Of a stretch of DNA of 7,009 nucleotides, positions 6,035 to 7,009 are shown one piece after another. The notes under the pieces are model-generated. The model was given only the letters and a program-made list of their open reading frames with translations. It did not search any database and was not told where the DNA came from. A program made the translations under genes and the position numbers. Each line of letters starts with the position of its first letter. The stretch's first letter is position 1. Source of the stretch: an uncultured Verrucomicrobiales bacterium (GTDB lineage: Bacteria; Verrucomicrobiota; Verrucomicrobiae; Limisphaerales; CANJSG01); NCBI GenBank assembly GCA_946480965.1, contig CAMLMI010000247.1, positions 1 through 7,009 of the forward strand. The letters run 5' to 3'.

Positions 6035-6065
6035 GTTCCGGAACCGCCGGGCCGTCCGGTAGCTT
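6035..6065 (+). promoter_or_regulatory. Weak promoter-like region with a dyad before the YeeZ-like gene
   Basis: A perfect 10-nt palindrome GTTCCGGAAC lies at 6035-6044. TAGCTT at 6060-6065 has three of six -10 consensus bases and stands 6 nt before ATG 6072. No ribosome binding site is visible, so a leaderless mRNA is possible. No -35 hexamer is found at 17 nt; TTGTTC at 6033 is 21 nt away. This is weak evidence. Confidence 0.25.
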
Positions 6066-6071
6066 GCGCCC

Positions 6072-6986
6072 ATGCGCGTGTTGATCGTCGGTTGCGGCTA
6101 CGTCGGACTGCCCCTCGGAGAAACGCTGGCCCAACAAGGCCATGAAGTCTTCGGCCTGCGCCGTTCCAGCGACGGAGCCGCCGAATTGACCGCCGCCGGC
6201 ATCCAGCCGCTCTGCGCCGACATCTGCCATCCCGAGCAGCTCGCCGCCCTGCCCGGACCGTTCGACTGGGTGGTCAATCTCGTCTCCTCCGGCAAAGGCG
6301 GTGCCGACGTCTATCGGCAGGTCTTCCTTGAAGGCACCAAGAACCTCGTCGCCTGGCTGCGCTCCCAGCCTGCGCCGCCGAAGAAGTTCGTCTATGCCAG
6401 CAGCACGAGCGTCTATGGCCAGACCGACGGTTTGCCGGTGAAGGAATCCAGCCCCACCGCGCCGCAAAGCGCGACCAGCCAGCTGCTGGTGGAGACCGAG
6501 GCGCTGTTGGCCGAAGCGGCGAAGGGCGGCTTCCCCGCCGTCGTCCTGCGCGTGGCGGGCATCTACGGGCCGGGACGCGGACACCACTTCCAGAAATTCT
6601 GCCGCAACGAGGCCCGCATCGAGGGCAAGGGCGACCGCATCATCAACATGATCCACCGCGACGACGTGGTGAACTGTCTGGTCGCCGCGCTCAAAAGCGG
6701 CCGTCCCGGCGAGACCTACAACGCGGTGGACGACGAACCGGTGGCGCAGGTGCATTTCTACCGCTGGCTCTCCGAGACCCTCGGAAAGCAGATGCCGCCC
6801 GTGGCGAGCGAGGCCGAGGCGGCGGAACGCAAACGCGGCCTGACGAACAAGAAGGTGTCCAACCGCCGCCTGAAGATGGAGCTGGGCGTGCAGCTCAAAT
6901 ACCCGACCTTCCGCCAGGGCTACACCGCCGAGATCAAACGACTCGAAGACGCCGGCCAACTGGAACTGGCCCCGGACGAGCGGTGA
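6072..6986 (+). CDS. YeeZ-like atypical SDR / NAD(P)-dependent epimerase-dehydratase family protein
   Basis: This 304-residue Rossmann-fold protein belongs to the short-chain dehydrogenase superfamily. The N-terminus VLIVGCGYVGLPLG carries the dinucleotide-binding glycines (Gly7, Gly9, Gly12). YASSTSVYG at 108-116 is the conserved strand-4/active-site region. LRVAGIYGPGRG (159-170) and INMIHRDDV (191-199) are further landmarks. By memory, E. coli YeeZ shares the order SSTSVYG, LRLAGxxGPGR, VHLEDV and xYPD near the end, so I place it with the atypical SDR_a5 group. The YxxxK catalytic pair is absent: Thr135 and Leu139 fall where Tyr and Lys would be expected. It may therefore bind a nucleotide without classical dehydrogenase chemistry. 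The substrate is unknown. ATG 6072 starts directly at the Rossmann strand. The gene stands alone after a 203-nt spacer and is complete, ending at TGA 6984-6986. Confidence 0.9.
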   Translation: MRVLIVGCGYVGLPLGETLAQQGHEVFGLRRSSDGAAELTAAGIQPLCADICHPEQLAALPGPFDWVVNLVSSGKGGADVYRQVFLEGTKNLVAWLRSQPAPPKKFVYASSTSVYGQTDGLPVKESSPTAPQSATSQLLVETEALLAEAAKGGFPAVVLRVAGIYGPGRGHHFQKFCRNEARIEGKGDRIINMIHRDDVVNCLVAALKSGRPGETYNAVDDEPVAQVHFYRWLSETLGKQMPPVASEAEAAERKRGLTNKKVSNRRLKMELGVQLKYPTFRQGYTAEIKRLEDAGQLELAPDER

Positions 6987-7009
6987 GGCCCAGATGGCTT
7001 GATTCCGAG

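Noticed and set aside
5940..6959. Minus-strand frame of 339 codons
   Set aside because: It is an antisense shadow of the YeeZ-like gene; its periodic Ala/Leu/His/Gly composition mirrors codon bias, and its end lies in the degenerate repeat.

Overview
The window is GC-rich chromosomal DNA with few clear Shine-Dalgarno sites. It carries palindromic repeats in the spacers and, in one case, inside a gene. The style of genes and repeats suggests a member of the Verrucomicrobiota (Limisphaerales/Pedosphaera-like). That placement is an inference from recognition, not from a marker gene. There is no plasmid, phage, transposase, CRISPR, tRNA or rRNA signature.

Layout: (1) 1-1992, minus strand: the N-terminal 664 residues of a membrane sensor histidine kinase. 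Its ATP-binding C-terminus runs off the left edge. A 76-nt palindromic element sits in frame between its phospho-acceptor domain and its N-box. (2) 1993-2452: a non-coding divergent spacer of about 460 nt. It holds a 154-nt imperfect inverted-repeat element (2068-2221), a duplicated 11-mer and two further hairpins. (3) 2453-4132, plus strand: a 559-residue polytopic membrane protein of unknown function with a good ribosome binding site. (4) 4278-5066, plus strand: undecaprenyl-diphosphate phosphatase (uppP/bacA). It starts at GTG directly behind a promoter-like pair of hexamers, so its mRNA may be leaderless. (5) 5347-5868, plus strand: a small, divergent protein of the general-stress-protein 17M/YflT-like type. 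(6) A 203-nt spacer with a degenerate inverted repeat of the TCACGC...GCGTGA kind. (7) 6072-6986, plus strand: a YeeZ-like atypical short-chain dehydrogenase/NAD-binding protein. The last 23 nt hold nothing recognisable.

The plus-strand genes are separated by 146-280 nt and look like separately transcribed neighbours rather than a tight operon. Three of the five genes concern the envelope (sensor kinase, polytopic membrane protein, UppP), but nothing shows that they form one pathway. I see no convincing new multi-gene system. The most interesting points are the repeat element that has become coding sequence inside the kinase, the Thr-to-Cys change in the UppP signature, and the unassigned membrane protein.
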